From: JAHFTY01 sp964584785 | GTDB taxonomy: Bacteria > Acidobacteriota > Terriglobia > 20CM-2-55-15 | DNA length: 64,000 bases | Direction of reading: 5' to 3' | NCBI GenBank assembly: GCA_964584785.1 | Contig: CAZPBY010000010.1 | Coordinates: forward strand, 62,001-126,000 | Shown: in pieces, positions 25,991 to 34,370 of the stretch | Numbering within the stretch: the first letter of the stretch is position 1 | Layout of the letters: each line of letters begins with the position of its first letter | Translations under genes and position numbers: made by a program | The notes under the pieces: generated by a model | What the model was told of the DNA's origin: nothing | Database searches by the model: none | What the model saw: only the letters and a program-made list of their open reading frames with translations

Positions 25991-26023
25991 ATTCCTCCCG
26001 AAATGGGGTGACAGCGGTCAAGC

Positions 26024-26674
26024 CTATGAAATGATTCGCTTTCTGACGGCATACAGCACGATGTCCGCAGTGCTGTGGAGGCCTAATTTCTGCATGATTC
26101 TAGTGCGGTGTGTCTCTACGGTGTTCTGGCTGAGGCTCAACATGGCTGCTACATCCTTGTTGGACTTTCCTTCGGCCAGCAGCTGGAGGATTTCCTTCTC
26201 GCGCTCGGTCAACAAGTCATACGAATCCTGCAGCCCGCGTTGCTGCATTTGGCGCATGTAGTCTTCGAGCAGTGTGCTGGCGATTACCGGGCTGAAGAAC
26301 GGCTTGCCTTCGGCGACGACGCGAACGGCGCGGTCGAGGTCGACTTCCGCATTCTCTTTCAGGAGGTAGCCTCTCGCACCAGCCGTAAGAATGCGTGCCA
26401 GATACGTTTCATCCGAGTACATGCTCAGGATGATCACGCCCGTCTGCGGATTCTTTTTGACGATTTGCGTCGTGGCCTGGATGCCGTTCAGGTTCGGCAT
26501 CGCAATATCCATGATGACGATGTCGGGCGCAAACTCTTCAGCCATCGAGACAGCTTCGCGGCCGTCGCTGGCCTCGCCGACGACTTCGAAATCCGCATTC
26601 TGTTCGAGCTGTAGACGCAGCCCTGTCCTTACAATTCCGTGGTCGTCGACAATGAGTATTCGAATTCTCTTCAC
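26024..26674 (-). CDS. NarL/FixJ-family response regulator
   Basis: This 216-residue regulator has a receiver with phospho-acceptor Asp in IVIMDIAMPNLNG and a LuxR-type HTH (LTEREKEILQLLAEGKSNKDVAAMLSLS...). Its start overlaps the stop of the preceding kinase gene by four bases, so the two form a cognate pair. The family controls nitrate, oxygen, degradation and stress genes. The surrounding trehalose, Hsp20 and Usp genes suggest a stress regulon. Confidence 0.92.
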   Translation of the reverse strand: MKRIRILIVDDHGIVRTGLRLQLEQNADFEVVGEASDGREAVSMAEEFAPDIVIMDIAMPNLNGIQATTQIVKKNPQTGVIILSMYSDETYLARILTAGARGYLLKENAEVDLDRAVRVVAEGKPFFSPVIASTLLEDYMRQMQQRGLQDSYDLLTEREKEILQLLAEGKSNKDVAAMLSLSQNTVETHRTRIMQKLGLHSTADIVLYAVRKRIIS

Positions 26675-28002
26675 GCCGCCAGTTCCCGGTTCAATGAAAC
26701 TCGAATCGTGGTTCCCTTGAAGCGCTCCGACGAAACTCTCACGCTTCCGCTTAAGGCCTGAACCCGTTCCTGAATGCCCAACAATCCCAGCCCGGTTCGT
26801 GACGACGTCGGATTAAAACCGATTCCATCATCGTGTACGACCACGACGATTCCAGTGGCAGTCGCCGACACCGACACGCGAACGCTCCGCGCTTTCGAGT
26901 GGCGAGCGCAGTTGGTCAGCGCTTCCTGAACAACGCGATAGATGCACGTACGCTGCGCGTCGCCGACATCGTCCAGACTGCCCTCGACCTCCACGCGGGC
27001 AGGAACGCCCGTGTGACGCGAGAACTCGCGGCCCTGCCATTGGAGCGCGGCTTCGAGACCGAGATCATCGAGCATCGACGGACGCAGCCCCATCGCGATG
27101 TCGCGCACCGCGCGCATCACATCGGCGTTCAGCCGTTTCAGTTCGTCGAGACGGCGCTTGAAGCCTTCACGATCGGAATCGCGAATGTCTTCCAGATTGC
27201 CTAATTCGAAACCAAGAGCGGTCATGGTCTGGCCGACCTCGTCGTGCAGTTCTCTCGATAACTCGCGGCGCTCGCGTTCCTGGGCCTGCAGGAGACGGTT
27301 CGACAGCCGTCGAAGGTTGTTCTGAGTCTCCTCGATTTGCTGACGCTGCATCTCATGCTTCCGCTCGAGGACGAGAACGCGATGCGTCGTCAGGAGGGCG
27401 ACCAGCACTCCCAACGAAAAAGCGACGGCCGTCATTTGAAAAAGGAACTTCCGCAGAACGGCCTGGCTGTTGGCGATACGTTTTCGTTGCCTTTCCAGAT
27501 TCTCTTTGTTGAGCCGCGACAACTCCCTGGCGAGACTCACGACAGCTTCACGCCGCGGCAGCACCTTACGCGCAAGAAATGCCCAGGTTCTTTCGGCTTT
27601 CTGTTTCGGCGTCCATTCGAAAATGGGATCGAGAGATTCCCAGTAGGCCTCTACTTCGTCCTGGAGTTTCTTCAGCTGTGGCGCAGGGTCCGGTGCATTC
27701 GATGAAAACGCGTCGAGCCTCTCCTGTAAAGAGTCGCGCATCGCGAGCACATCCTTCCGCCGTGCGACGGCGCTTTCAGGAGAAGGATCGAGCAGGTAGT
27801 CGCGAACCAGAATATCGGAGAGATACATGTCGGCTACAAAGCCGCGGCGAAATTCTTCACTTCGGAGGTATGCATCCTGAGCTCGCTGCAGTTCCTCATA
27901 AATGCTGCTGGCGCGGCCGGCCGAAACAACGCCAGTCACACCGATCAGCACGACCAGGGTTCCAAATCCGATGATGAGCACGACGGAAGATCGTGAGTTC
28001 AT
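26671..28002 (-). CDS. Membrane sensor histidine kinase, NarX/DesK type (HisKA_3)
   Basis: This 443-residue kinase has a membrane segment at 8-27, a periplasmic helical sensor of about 150 residues with CHASE3-like character, and a second membrane segment near 190-208. The HisKA_3 box has phospho-His in ELSRELHDEVGQ, and the ATPase domain shows VVQEALTN, HDDGIGF and GLGLLGIQER. The partner is the NarL-type regulator immediately downstream. The signal is unknown. Confidence 0.92.
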   Translation of the reverse strand: MNSRSSVVLIIGFGTLVVLIGVTGVVSAGRASSIYEELQRAQDAYLRSEEFRRGFVADMYLSDILVRDYLLDPSPESAVARRKDVLAMRDSLQERLDAFSSNAPDPAPQLKKLQDEVEAYWESLDPIFEWTPKQKAERTWAFLARKVLPRREAVVSLARELSRLNKENLERQRKRIANSQAVLRKFLFQMTAVAFSLGVLVALLTTHRVLVLERKHEMQRQQIEETQNNLRRLSNRLLQAQERERRELSRELHDEVGQTMTALGFELGNLEDIRDSDREGFKRRLDELKRLNADVMRAVRDIAMGLRPSMLDDLGLEAALQWQGREFSRHTGVPARVEVEGSLDDVGDAQRTCIYRVVQEALTNCARHSKARSVRVSVSATATGIVVVVHDDGIGFNPTSSRTGLGLLGIQERVQALSGSVRVSSERFKGTTIRVSLNRELAA

Positions 28003-28032
28003 GTTTCTCTTCCAGACTGCCGATTCGCGGCC

Positions 28033-28052
28033 GCGCCGGCCGAAGCCGGCGC
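28033..28052. repeat. GC-rich hairpin, 8-base stem
   Basis: GCGCCGGC and GCCGGCGC flank the loop CGAA, between the kinase gene and the 3' end of the hsp20 gene. More GCCGGC copies follow to 28066. The pattern resembles the larger GGCGCCGGCTTCAGCC element at 50553-50698. It may act as a terminator or REP element for hsp20. Confidence 0.6.
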
Positions 28053-28108
28053 CGGCATGGGCCGGCGCAGTTTGCGCAATAGCGCGGGTTTTTCGGGATT
28101 GGGACGTG

Positions 28109-28555
28109 TTAAGCCGCGTTGATGGTGATCTGTTTCCGCTTTGCTTCTTCGCGTTTCGGCAAAGTGATTTTCAGTATGCCACTCTTGAATTCGGCTTTGA
28201 TCCTGGCTTCGTCAACATTAGCGGGCAGCGAGAATGAACGAGAGAACGAACCGTAGTTGCACTCAACGCGGTGGTAGTTTTCTTCCTGGACTTCCTTATC
28301 CATGCATCGTTCGCCGCGAATGGTCAGGAGATTATTCTCAAAGGTCACGTTGACGTCTTTGGAGGCCACTCCTGGAAGTTCGGCTTTGACGACGATATCG
28401 TTGGGTGTTTCATACACATCGACGGATGGGGCCCATTCGCTCATGGCCGACGGCTCGCGCAACTGCCAGTCGGGAGTGAAATCGTCGAATATACGTCTGA
28501 GGCGATGCTGGAAGTAATCCAGATCGCGCATCGAACCTCTTCGCATGATCGCCAT
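28109..28555 (-). CDS. Hsp20/alpha-crystallin small heat shock protein
   Basis: This 148-residue chaperone has an N-terminal region of about 45 residues, the alpha-crystallin domain (VDVYETPNDIVVKAELPGV through GSFSRSFSLP) and the C-terminal motif ITLPKRE with an IxI-type tail. It holds unfolding proteins during heat, desiccation or oxygen stress. GGGGGAAC precedes the ATG by six bases. It lies 30 bases after a small helical-protein gene in a stress operon. Confidence 0.93.
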   Translation of the reverse strand: MAIMRRGSMRDLDYFQHRLRRIFDDFTPDWQLREPSAMSEWAPSVDVYETPNDIVVKAELPGVASKDVNVTFENNLLTIRGERCMDKEVQEENYHRVECNYGSFSRSFSLPANVDEARIKAEFKSGILKITLPKREEAKRKQITINAA

Positions 28556-28585
28556 AGTTCCCCCTTGTCTGATTCTTGTGTACTT

Positions 28586-28765
28586 TTAGTTTAGTACAAG
28601 GGAGCGCTCGATCTTTCCTTTTATGCTCTGCAGAAGCTCAAGTCTCCGGTGCAGGAGGACCTTGTAGTCGCGCGTGTCGGTGTGATGAATCTCCGCGATC
28701 AGCTCCTTTTCGGCGAAGGTCAGCAGCTCCAACAGAAGAGTTCTTTCGCTGTCAGTGATTTGCAT
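28586..28765 (-). CDS. Small helical protein of unknown function
   Basis: This 59-residue protein is charged and predicted to form two helices (LLLELLTFAEKELIAEIHHT and YKVLLHRRLELLQSIKGKIE). Its ATG shares a base with the stop of the preceding hydrolase gene (TAATG), which supports it as a real coupled gene. I do not recognise a named family. Position between a hydrolase and Hsp20 suggests a stress-related role. Confidence 0.65.
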   Translation of the reverse strand: MQITDSERTLLLELLTFAEKELIAEIHHTDTRDYKVLLHRRLELLQSIKGKIERSLVLN

Positions 28766-29439
28766 TAAGCCGCCGCCTTTCGATGGGTAAACTTGTCGGC
28801 GAGCCACCGGCCGGCGAGGGACGCCACTTGCTGGAGAGCACCCGGTTCTTCGAAAAGGTGAGTCGCCTCCGGCACAATTTCGATACGTGTGTCGACTCTC
28901 ATCTCCTGTGCCGCCTGGCGATTGAGTTCAACCACAACTTCGTCACGCTCGCCGACAATCAGTAATGTGGGAGCCTGCACGCTCGGCAACCAGGCGCCCG
29001 CCAGATCCGGACGTCCGCCTCGCGAGACGACGGCGGTCACGAGGGCAGGCCTCTTCGCGGCGGCGACAAGCGCTGCGGCCGCGCCGGTGCTCGATCCGAA
29101 GTAACCGATCGGCAGCCGCGAAACCGATTCGTGGCTTCGAATCCAATCCGTGGCGCCGGCAAGGCGATCCGCCAGCATCGCGATATCGAAACGCAGGTGC
29201 GTCGTCATCAAATCGACGGTTTCCTCTTCGATTGTGAGAAGGTCGATCAGAAGTGTCGCCATGTGGCTTTCAATTAGCTTCGTCGCAACGAAGCGGTTTC
29301 GAGAACTGTTACGGCTGCTGCCGCTGCCGTGCGCGAAAATGGCGACGCCGATTGCCGAATGCGGCACCGACAAGTCGCCGTGGATTTGATGTTCATCGAT
29401 CGTAATGGAAACGGTTCGCGACTCCACAAGCCGACTCAT
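28765..29439 (-). CDS. Alpha/beta hydrolase (dienelactone hydrolase-like)
   Basis: This 224-residue hydrolase carries the nucleophile in GYFGSSTGAAAAL, an acidic residue in LLIVGERDEVV and His in EATHLFEEPG, a complete Ser-Asp-His set. HGSGSSRNSSRN near residue 34 forms the oxyanion-side loop. Relatives are widespread beside phosphoribosyltransferase and Hsp20 genes in stress islands, with no defined substrate. It lies 21 bases after the phosphoribosyltransferase gene. Confidence 0.88.
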   Translation of the reverse strand: MSRLVESRTVSITIDEHQIHGDLSVPHSAIGVAIFAHGSGSSRNSSRNRFVATKLIESHMATLLIDLLTIEEETVDLMTTHLRFDIAMLADRLAGATDWIRSHESVSRLPIGYFGSSTGAAAALVAAAKRPALVTAVVSRGGRPDLAGAWLPSVQAPTLLIVGERDEVVVELNRQAAQEMRVDTRIEIVPEATHLFEEPGALQQVASLAGRWLADKFTHRKAAA

Positions 29440-29460
29440 ATCTAACCTCCGCTTTGGGGA

Positions 29461-30093
29461 TCAAGCCGCGCGGCTCAACAGGTCCTGTACTTCGCTGTCG
29501 GTGGTTTGATCGAATGTCGCATAGCCCTGCCCGACTGCATAAAAAGGCTCCGGCGTGAAGGCGCAGACAACATCATCGGCGAGCGAGCGGAGTTCAGAGC
29601 AGGTCTGCGTGGACGCCACGGGAACCGCAACAATGATCTTCGCCGGGGCCTGCCGCCGAAGCGCTGCGATTGCCACACGCATCGACGCTCCAGTGGCAAG
29701 TCCATCGTCAACCAAAATGACCGTCTTGTCACGAACTACCGGCGGCGGTTTTTCGCCGCGGTACAGCCGTTCGCGGCGTTCGAGCTCGCCGCGCTCCCGC
29801 TCCGCCACTGCTTCGATGTCATCCAGCGGGATCTTCAACTGTCGAATGATGTCCTCATTCAGGATGCGTATACCGCCGGTGGCAATCGCGCCCATCGCCA
29901 ATTCCTCATGTCCCGGCACACCTAACTTGCGAACGAGAAACGTATCGAGCGGAACTCTCAATTCTCTTGCGACTTCATAACCGACGGGTACACCACCGCG
30001 GGGCAACGCGAGTACCAGAGTATTCAGACAGGTCCGGTAAGCATGCAGCCGCCGAGCAAGAAATTGCCCCGCCTCTACTCGATCCCGAAACAT
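29461..30093 (-). CDS. Phosphoribosyltransferase-domain protein
   Basis: This 210-residue type I PRTase fold protein has the PRPP loop VILVDDGLATGASM near 123-136, and ALPRGGVPVGYEVA near the start. The inserted segment ERERGELERRERLYRG is typical of the stress-island group often linked to erythromycin-esterase or dienelactone-hydrolase genes. The reaction is not known. It heads the set that continues with hydrolase, small protein and Hsp20. Confidence 0.88.
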   Translation of the reverse strand: MFRDRVEAGQFLARRLHAYRTCLNTLVLALPRGGVPVGYEVARELRVPLDTFLVRKLGVPGHEELAMGAIATGGIRILNEDIIRQLKIPLDDIEAVAERERGELERRERLYRGEKPPPVVRDKTVILVDDGLATGASMRVAIAALRRQAPAKIIVAVPVASTQTCSELRSLADDVVCAFTPEPFYAVGQGYATFDQTTDSEVQDLLSRAA

Positions 30094-30162
30094 GACGGCC
30101 TCAGTATTTGGACGTCAATCATGAAGTTTAGAAGGATTTTTTAAATTCCCCTGGCGGCCCGA

Positions 30163-31215
30163 TTAACGGTTCCTTGAGCCGTTCGGTTTTTTCCGGATGT
30201 CTTCCGGCACCCGCTGACGTTCGAGTTGCTCGACGTCGACCATGAAAGTAAATGGCACCTTGACCGGCGCGTAACAGATCTGGTCGTCACAGGCCTGATA
30301 CTCGAGCACCATCCGCAACTCCAACCGGTCCGCCTTGACCGATGGCGAAACCGTGAAGTCGCGCGACAATCGGATTCGCCCTTCATAAATCGGCACGCGC
30401 TCCTTGATGGCCTTGAGTTCCATAATTCGGGATTTCGGAAATTCCGCTTCGTGAACGGTGACATCCGGACCGCCCTCGATGGCAAGCGAAACCGGTCGAT
30501 AGCCTTTCACGCCCGGAGCGTAGATGTGCATTCGCGAAGGAAGTTCAAGATCCGCAGTCAGCGTCAGCCGGTTGCCCGGCCGTGCTTTATCCTGGCTGAG
30601 CTGCGCGAGAATTTTCAGGTGATCGGTCTGCTGCTGAAAAACGGGTCCTGACGCGACACCGAATTCCTTCGTCAGAATCGTGTCGGGTGTGAATCGCTCC
30701 TGATATTTAGTTTCGAAATACTTCGCTCGGATCCTGCCTGACGGGTCGATGATGTAGATGCCCGGGTACGGAACTCCATCGTCCACGGCGCCCGGCGTCA
30801 CGGTCGTATTCAGAATTCCAAACGCGCGAATCACCGCCGACCGTTCGTCCGATAACAACGGGAATCCAATCTTCATACGGTCGGTAAAGTTTTGAAGAAT
30901 CGCCCTACTGTCGTAGCTGATGGCGGCGACGCCATAACCCTGCTTGATGAACCGATCCCGCGACTTTTCCAGCTGCACGAGCTGCGTCTTGCAGTAAGGT
31001 CACCAGTCGGCTGACCTGAAAAAGAGCAGCACCACGCCTTTCGGCCCCTTCAACGACGCGAAATCACGCATAGTTCCGTTCTGATCGGTGAGGTTGAACG
31101 CAGGAATCTTGTCACCAACCTTCACACCCACATCAAACGGAGTGCGTTGAGCGGAAACAACGGACGAAACGAGCAACAGTGCGGCTAAACACACGACGGC
31201 AGTTCTGATCGACAT
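30163..31215 (-). CDS. Redoxin selenoprotein candidate (in-frame UGA, UxxC) with DsbD-alpha-like domain
   Basis: One open frame of 350 residues is interrupted only by a UGA at codon 72 (31000-31002). The surrounding sequence is RSADW-U-PYCK; Cys-containing relatives read DWCPYC, so the UGA replaces the first redox Cys and Cys75 is the partner. A signal peptide (residues 4-22) precedes an AhpC/TSA-like redoxin domain (to about 180). The C-terminal part has Cys309 and Cys314 in YQACDDQICYAPVKVP, like the DsbD alpha domain. A hairpin just after the UGA fits a bacterial SECIS. No Shine-Dalgarno is visible before the ATG, and the predicted promoter is very close, so a nearly leaderless mRNA is possible. 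A nonsense mutation is the alternative. Confidence 0.75.
30970..30984 (-). promoter_or_regulatory. Candidate bacterial SECIS hairpin
   Basis: On the mRNA strand CAGCU (30984-30980) pairs with AGCUG (30974-30970) around the loop CGUGC. The loop begins 21 bases after the UGA and has G at its second position, as expected for bacterial SECIS elements. A competing stem CUGCA/UGCAG also exists one step outside. Folding was judged by eye only. Confidence 0.45.
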
Positions 31216-31223
31216 ATGTGTCT

Positions 31224-31251
31224 AAAGACTCAGGGTACCCATTTTATTCCC
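31224..31251 (-). promoter_or_regulatory. Probable ECF-type promoter of the selenoprotein gene
   Basis: On the minus strand GGGAATAAAA (31251-31242), 12 bases, then GTCTTT (31229-31224). The same two blocks with the same spacing precede the ECF sigma gene at 35825. The -35/-10 layout fits ECF sigma promoters (GGAA...GTC). The -10 block ends only 9 bases before the start codon. Confidence 0.6.
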
Positions 31252-31323
31252 CAAGTCTCACGCAATTGCAGATTAATCGGCGGTGGGTAGGTTTCGAAGC
31301 CCGGGTCCGCGACGCTTGCGGAA

Positions 31324-31956
31324 CTAATCCACCAGGCCTTCTTTGATCGCGTACCGTGTGATCTCGGCGTTGTTTTTCATCTTCAGTTTTTCGAGGATTC
31401 GCGATCGGTACGTGCTGATGGTCTTTATGCTGAGCGCCAGATCATTGGCGATTTCAGTCCCGGTCTTACCGGATGCAAGCAGGCAGAGAACCTGATACTC
31501 ACGATCGGACAGTGTCTCGTGAAGTGGTTTCTGGGCGTCGCCATCGAGTTCGGTTGCGAGCTTCTCCGCCAGCGTCGGGCTGACGTATTTGCCGCCCCGA
31601 GTGACCTTGCGAATCGCCTGCACCAGCTGAGCAGGTGCGGCGTCCTTCATCAGATATCCGGAAGCCCCTGCTTTCAAGACGCGTATGGCGTATTGATCTT
31701 CGGAGTGCATGCTGAGAACGAGAACCGGAAGCCGGGGTGATTCGGTGCGGAGCTGTTTTAGAACGTCCATGCCGTTTTTGTTCGGCATGGAAATATCGAG
31801 GACAACGACATCACATGGTGTGTTCCCCACCACTTGAAGCGCTTCCGAACCGTCGCTCGCTTCACCGGCGACGGAGAGTCCTGGAGAGTCGGCAATAATC
31901 CTCTTGAAACCCTCACGAACGACGGGATGGTCATCAACAACAACAACTCTTAACAC
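31324..31956 (-). CDS. NarL-family response regulator (orphan)
   Basis: This 210-residue regulator has a receiver with Asp in VVVLDISMPNKNG and a LuxR-type HTH (LSDREYQVLCLLASGKTGTEIAN...). GTG at 31956 is the start, with GAGG eight bases upstream. No kinase gene adjoins it. It is similar in layout to the regulator at 26024-26674, and both could be served by one kinase. The next gene downstream starts 108 bases later under its own predicted promoter. Confidence 0.9.
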   Translation of the reverse strand: MLRVVVVDDHPVVREGFKRIIADSPGLSVAGEASDGSEALQVVGNTPCDVVVLDISMPNKNGMDVLKQLRTESPRLPVLVLSMHSEDQYAIRVLKAGASGYLMKDAAPAQLVQAIRKVTRGGKYVSPTLAEKLATELDGDAQKPLHETLSDREYQVLCLLASGKTGTEIANDLALSIKTISTYRSRILEKLKMKNNAEITRYAIKEGLVD

Positions 31957-32084
31957 GGGATACCTCTTTCGTCCGGCCCATTTAATTCGTGTTGATCGGT
32001 ATTAAATGAGCATACGCCGAATCGGCGGCGTCGCACAAAAAGAGACGCTCCACAAAGAAAGGGCCGGTGGTAACCTGAGACCTT

Positions 32085-32567
32085 ATGGTGAAGTGTGAGA
32101 ACGTCTATCGCCGGTTTGTGGATTTTAACGAGCGAATGGCGGGCCTCTACCTCAGGATCGCATCACTGTTCTGCGAGCACACCGCCCTCAGTCAGTTCTG
32201 GTATGACATGGCCCTTAAAGGGACGCAGCACGCGGAATTATTGCGCTTTTGCCTTCACGAGGGACTCTTTGCAAAAAAACTACCGGGGTCTGATGACATC
32301 CGTCATCTCGAACGGATTTTCGCGCGCCTGCAGCGGGACATCCTGGTGCCGGTTCTCAGCCTGGAACAGGCATTCGATATTGCCGTGCGAATCGAAACGT
32401 CAGGGTTGAATGACGCTTATGATTCGCTGACGTTGCCGGCACACGAATCGTTCTACCTGCTGCGACGGAAGATCCAACTGCACATCCCCGGCAGCCTTCA
32501 GAAACTCGCGGCAGCGGCTCGAGAGTGCGGCCTGCATAAGGGATCCGCGAATCGAAGGGTATCCTAG
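32085..32567 (+). CDS. Ferritin/rubrerythrin-like helical protein
   Basis: This 160-residue protein is predicted mostly helical. Segments such as FVDFNERMAGLYLRIASLF and ALKGTQHAELLRFCL resemble the first two helices of rubrerythrin-like ferritins, and RIETSGLNDAYDSL with a following His may be the third. The Glu normally three residues before the His is missing, so a di-iron site may be incomplete. Function not assigned. The Shine-Dalgarno is weak. Confidence 0.6.
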   Translation: MVKCENVYRRFVDFNERMAGLYLRIASLFCEHTALSQFWYDMALKGTQHAELLRFCLHEGLFAKKLPGSDDIRHLERIFARLQRDILVPVLSLEQAFDIAVRIETSGLNDAYDSLTLPAHESFYLLRRKIQLHIPGSLQKLAAAARECGLHKGSANRRVS

Positions 32568-32612
32568 GCGACCGCCATCGTTCGGTAGACTCCACGCTTT
32601 TTTGTGTTCGTT

Positions 32613-32647
32613 GGGGAATAGTCTCGGCCCCAGCGGGTTTGTTACAG
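32613..32647 (+). promoter_or_regulatory. Bipartite motif before the first ECF sigma gene
   Basis: GGGGAATAGTC (32613-32623), 17 bases, then GTTACAG (32641-32647). An identical pair with identical spacing lies at 39089-39123. Here it is directly upstream of the Shine-Dalgarno of the sigma gene at 32665. It may be a promoter or binding site linked to that sigma factor. Confidence 0.5.
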
Positions 32648-32664
32648 ACGTGGAGGTAAACGCC

Positions 32665-33384
32665 GTGGATTCCGAGCGGATATGGATCGAAAGACTCAGG
32701 CAGCGCGACGAAGCCGCGTTCGTTGAACTGGTGGAACGGCATTACGGCTATCTGCTCCAGTTGGCGAATTTTTTCGTTTCGAACAAAGGCGTCGCGGAGG
32801 AGGTCGTGCAAGAGGCGTGGCTCGCGGTCTTCAAAGGGATCGACCGATTTGAAGAACGATCTTCATTCAAGACCTGGATTTCGCGGATCGTGATGAACAT
32901 CGCGCGGACGCGGGGCGTGCGCGAAAGCCGGACGGTGACGTTTTCGAGCATGACGGATCCGGAAGCCGGCGTCTCAGAACCCGCCGTTGATCCGGCGCGA
33001 TTCCGCGCCGGCAATGACAGTTACCCCGATCACTGGGCAGTTGCGCCACGCCCATGGGACGCCGATCCCGAAACGCAACTCCTGAGCTGTGAAACCATGG
33101 ATGCCATCGGCCGCGCCGTCGACCTGCTTCCGGAGGCGCAAAGACTCGTCCTCACGATGCGCGACATTGACGGCTGGTCCGCTGAAGAAGTGTGTAACGC
33201 TCTGGAGATCTCCGAGACTAATCAGAGGGTACTGCTCCACAGGGCGCGGTCAAGAGTACGTGCTATTCTGGAAAATCATTTTTCGAATTCAGGCGGGACG
33301 CATCATGGCGGAAGCCGAACTGACGTGCAAGGAACTGACAGAGCTGATAACAGACTATCTGGAAGAGCGCTTGCCGCGAAGTGA
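32665..33384 (+). CDS. ECF RNA polymerase sigma factor
   Basis: This 239-residue sigma factor has region 2 (DEAAFVELVERHYGYLLQLANFF, GVAEEVVQEAWLAVFKGI, RSSFKTWISRIVMNIAR) and region 4 (LPEAQRLVLTMRDIDGWSAEEVCNALEIS...). The linker between them is longer than usual. GTG at 32665 was chosen because TGGAGG lies nine bases upstream. Its last 80 bases overlap the anti-sigma gene in another frame, implying tight coupling. Confidence 0.9.
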   Translation: MDSERIWIERLRQRDEAAFVELVERHYGYLLQLANFFVSNKGVAEEVVQEAWLAVFKGIDRFEERSSFKTWISRIVMNIARTRGVRESRTVTFSSMTDPEAGVSEPAVDPARFRAGNDSYPDHWAVAPRPWDADPETQLLSCETMDAIGRAVDLLPEAQRLVLTMRDIDGWSAEEVCNALEISETNQRVLLHRARSRVRAILENHFSNSGGTHHGGSRTDVQGTDRADNRLSGRALAAK

Positions 33385-33553
33385 ACAAGTCCGGTTCGAG
33401 CAGCACTTGTCCGTCTGCAGCGCATGCGTCACCTACCTGGATCAAATGCGCCTGACCATCAAAACCCTCGGCGCCAGGCCCCGCATCGAGATTCCTCAGG
33501 CAATCGAGTCCAATCTGTTGCAGGCGTTCCGACGCTGGAAATCCGACAACTGA
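33305..33553 (+). CDS. Zinc-finger anti-sigma factor (zf-HC2 domain only)
   Basis: This 82-residue protein consists almost entirely of the anti-sigma zinc finger: TCKELTELITDYLEERLP, then HLSVCSACVTYL with the His-x3-Cys-x2-Cys pattern. It should bind the sigma factor encoded just upstream. There is no membrane segment, so release would depend on a cytoplasmic signal such as oxidation of the zinc site. The ATG at 33305 is inside the sigma gene. Confidence 0.85.
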   Translation: MAEAELTCKELTELITDYLEERLPRSEQVRFEQHLSVCSACVTYLDQMRLTIKTLGARPRIEIPQAIESNLLQAFRRWKSDN

Positions 33554-33563
33554 TTGGTAAGAG

Positions 33564-34370
33564 CTACGCGTCCGGGGTCTCGCACCAGCCCGGATAATTG
33601 CACCGGAAGATGCAGCGTTCGCGATTATCATGATGAAGCTTTGCACACAACACGCGACGCGCAGCGCTCGAGCGCACGTAAGCCTCGGCGGCAATCAGCA
33701 TCCCGAGCGGCGGAGCTATGAAGTAAATCCAGATGGCCGTCCAATTCGCGGCGGAAACAGCGGATCCCAGGGTCCGCGCCGGATTCATGCTCATCCCGGA
33801 GATCGGCGCCTCAATGCTGATGTAGGTCGCGACGAGGGCGGCGGCAAAAAGACCGGTATATCGATTCAGCTTCGGAACGTTCGACACTTGCAGAACCATC
33901 GACATCATGAGAAACGTGATCGCCACTTCGCCGACGAACGCCCACCGGTTGCCGTACGTTCCGGGTAATGTGACGACGTAATTCACATTTGCCTGGGCAA
34001 GCCGGGCACCAAGAATGACCGAAGCGACCCTCACGCCGATCACCGCACCGGCAAACTGCGCCGCCGCATAAAAGACAGCATCCACTGCGCCAATTTTCCC
34101 AAGCCGGAGAAACGTGAGAGTCGTGGCCGGATTCAGATGAGCTCCGGACCGTTTACCGAATCTGGAATAAATGAGAGATGCGGACGTGGTTCCCATCGCC
34201 AGTCCCATCAGAACGCGAAGCAGAGTCGGATCGTGGATCCAGCGGACAACGGGCGAATCGGGGTGTCCGAAAAGCGTTCCAAACATGCAGGCGGAGATCA
34301 TGAAAAGCCCGAGACAGCTGCCTTCGATGGCGTACTCCGGCCAATGATCGGTCAGAGCGCTCCGCCACAT
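33564..34370 (-). CDS. MIP-family aquaporin/glycerol channel
   Basis: This 268-residue channel has two NPA motifs (GAHLNPATT and GMSMNPARTLGSA) and six hydrophobic segments. The Arg after the second NPA is conserved. The C-terminal tail of about 40 residues contains several Cys and His (CAKLHHDNRERCIFRC), an unusual possible metal site. It shares one base with the stop of the anti-sigma gene (TAATG), so it belongs to that operon. Water, glycerol or hydrogen peroxide are possible substrates. Confidence 0.92.
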   Translation of the reverse strand: MWRSALTDHWPEYAIEGSCLGLFMISACMFGTLFGHPDSPVVRWIHDPTLLRVLMGLAMGTTSASLIYSRFGKRSGAHLNPATTLTFLRLGKIGAVDAVFYAAAQFAGAVIGVRVASVILGARLAQANVNYVVTLPGTYGNRWAFVGEVAITFLMMSMVLQVSNVPKLNRYTGLFAAALVATYISIEAPISGMSMNPARTLGSAVSAANWTAIWIYFIAPPLGMLIAAEAYVRSSAARRVLCAKLHHDNRERCIFRCNYPGWCETPDA

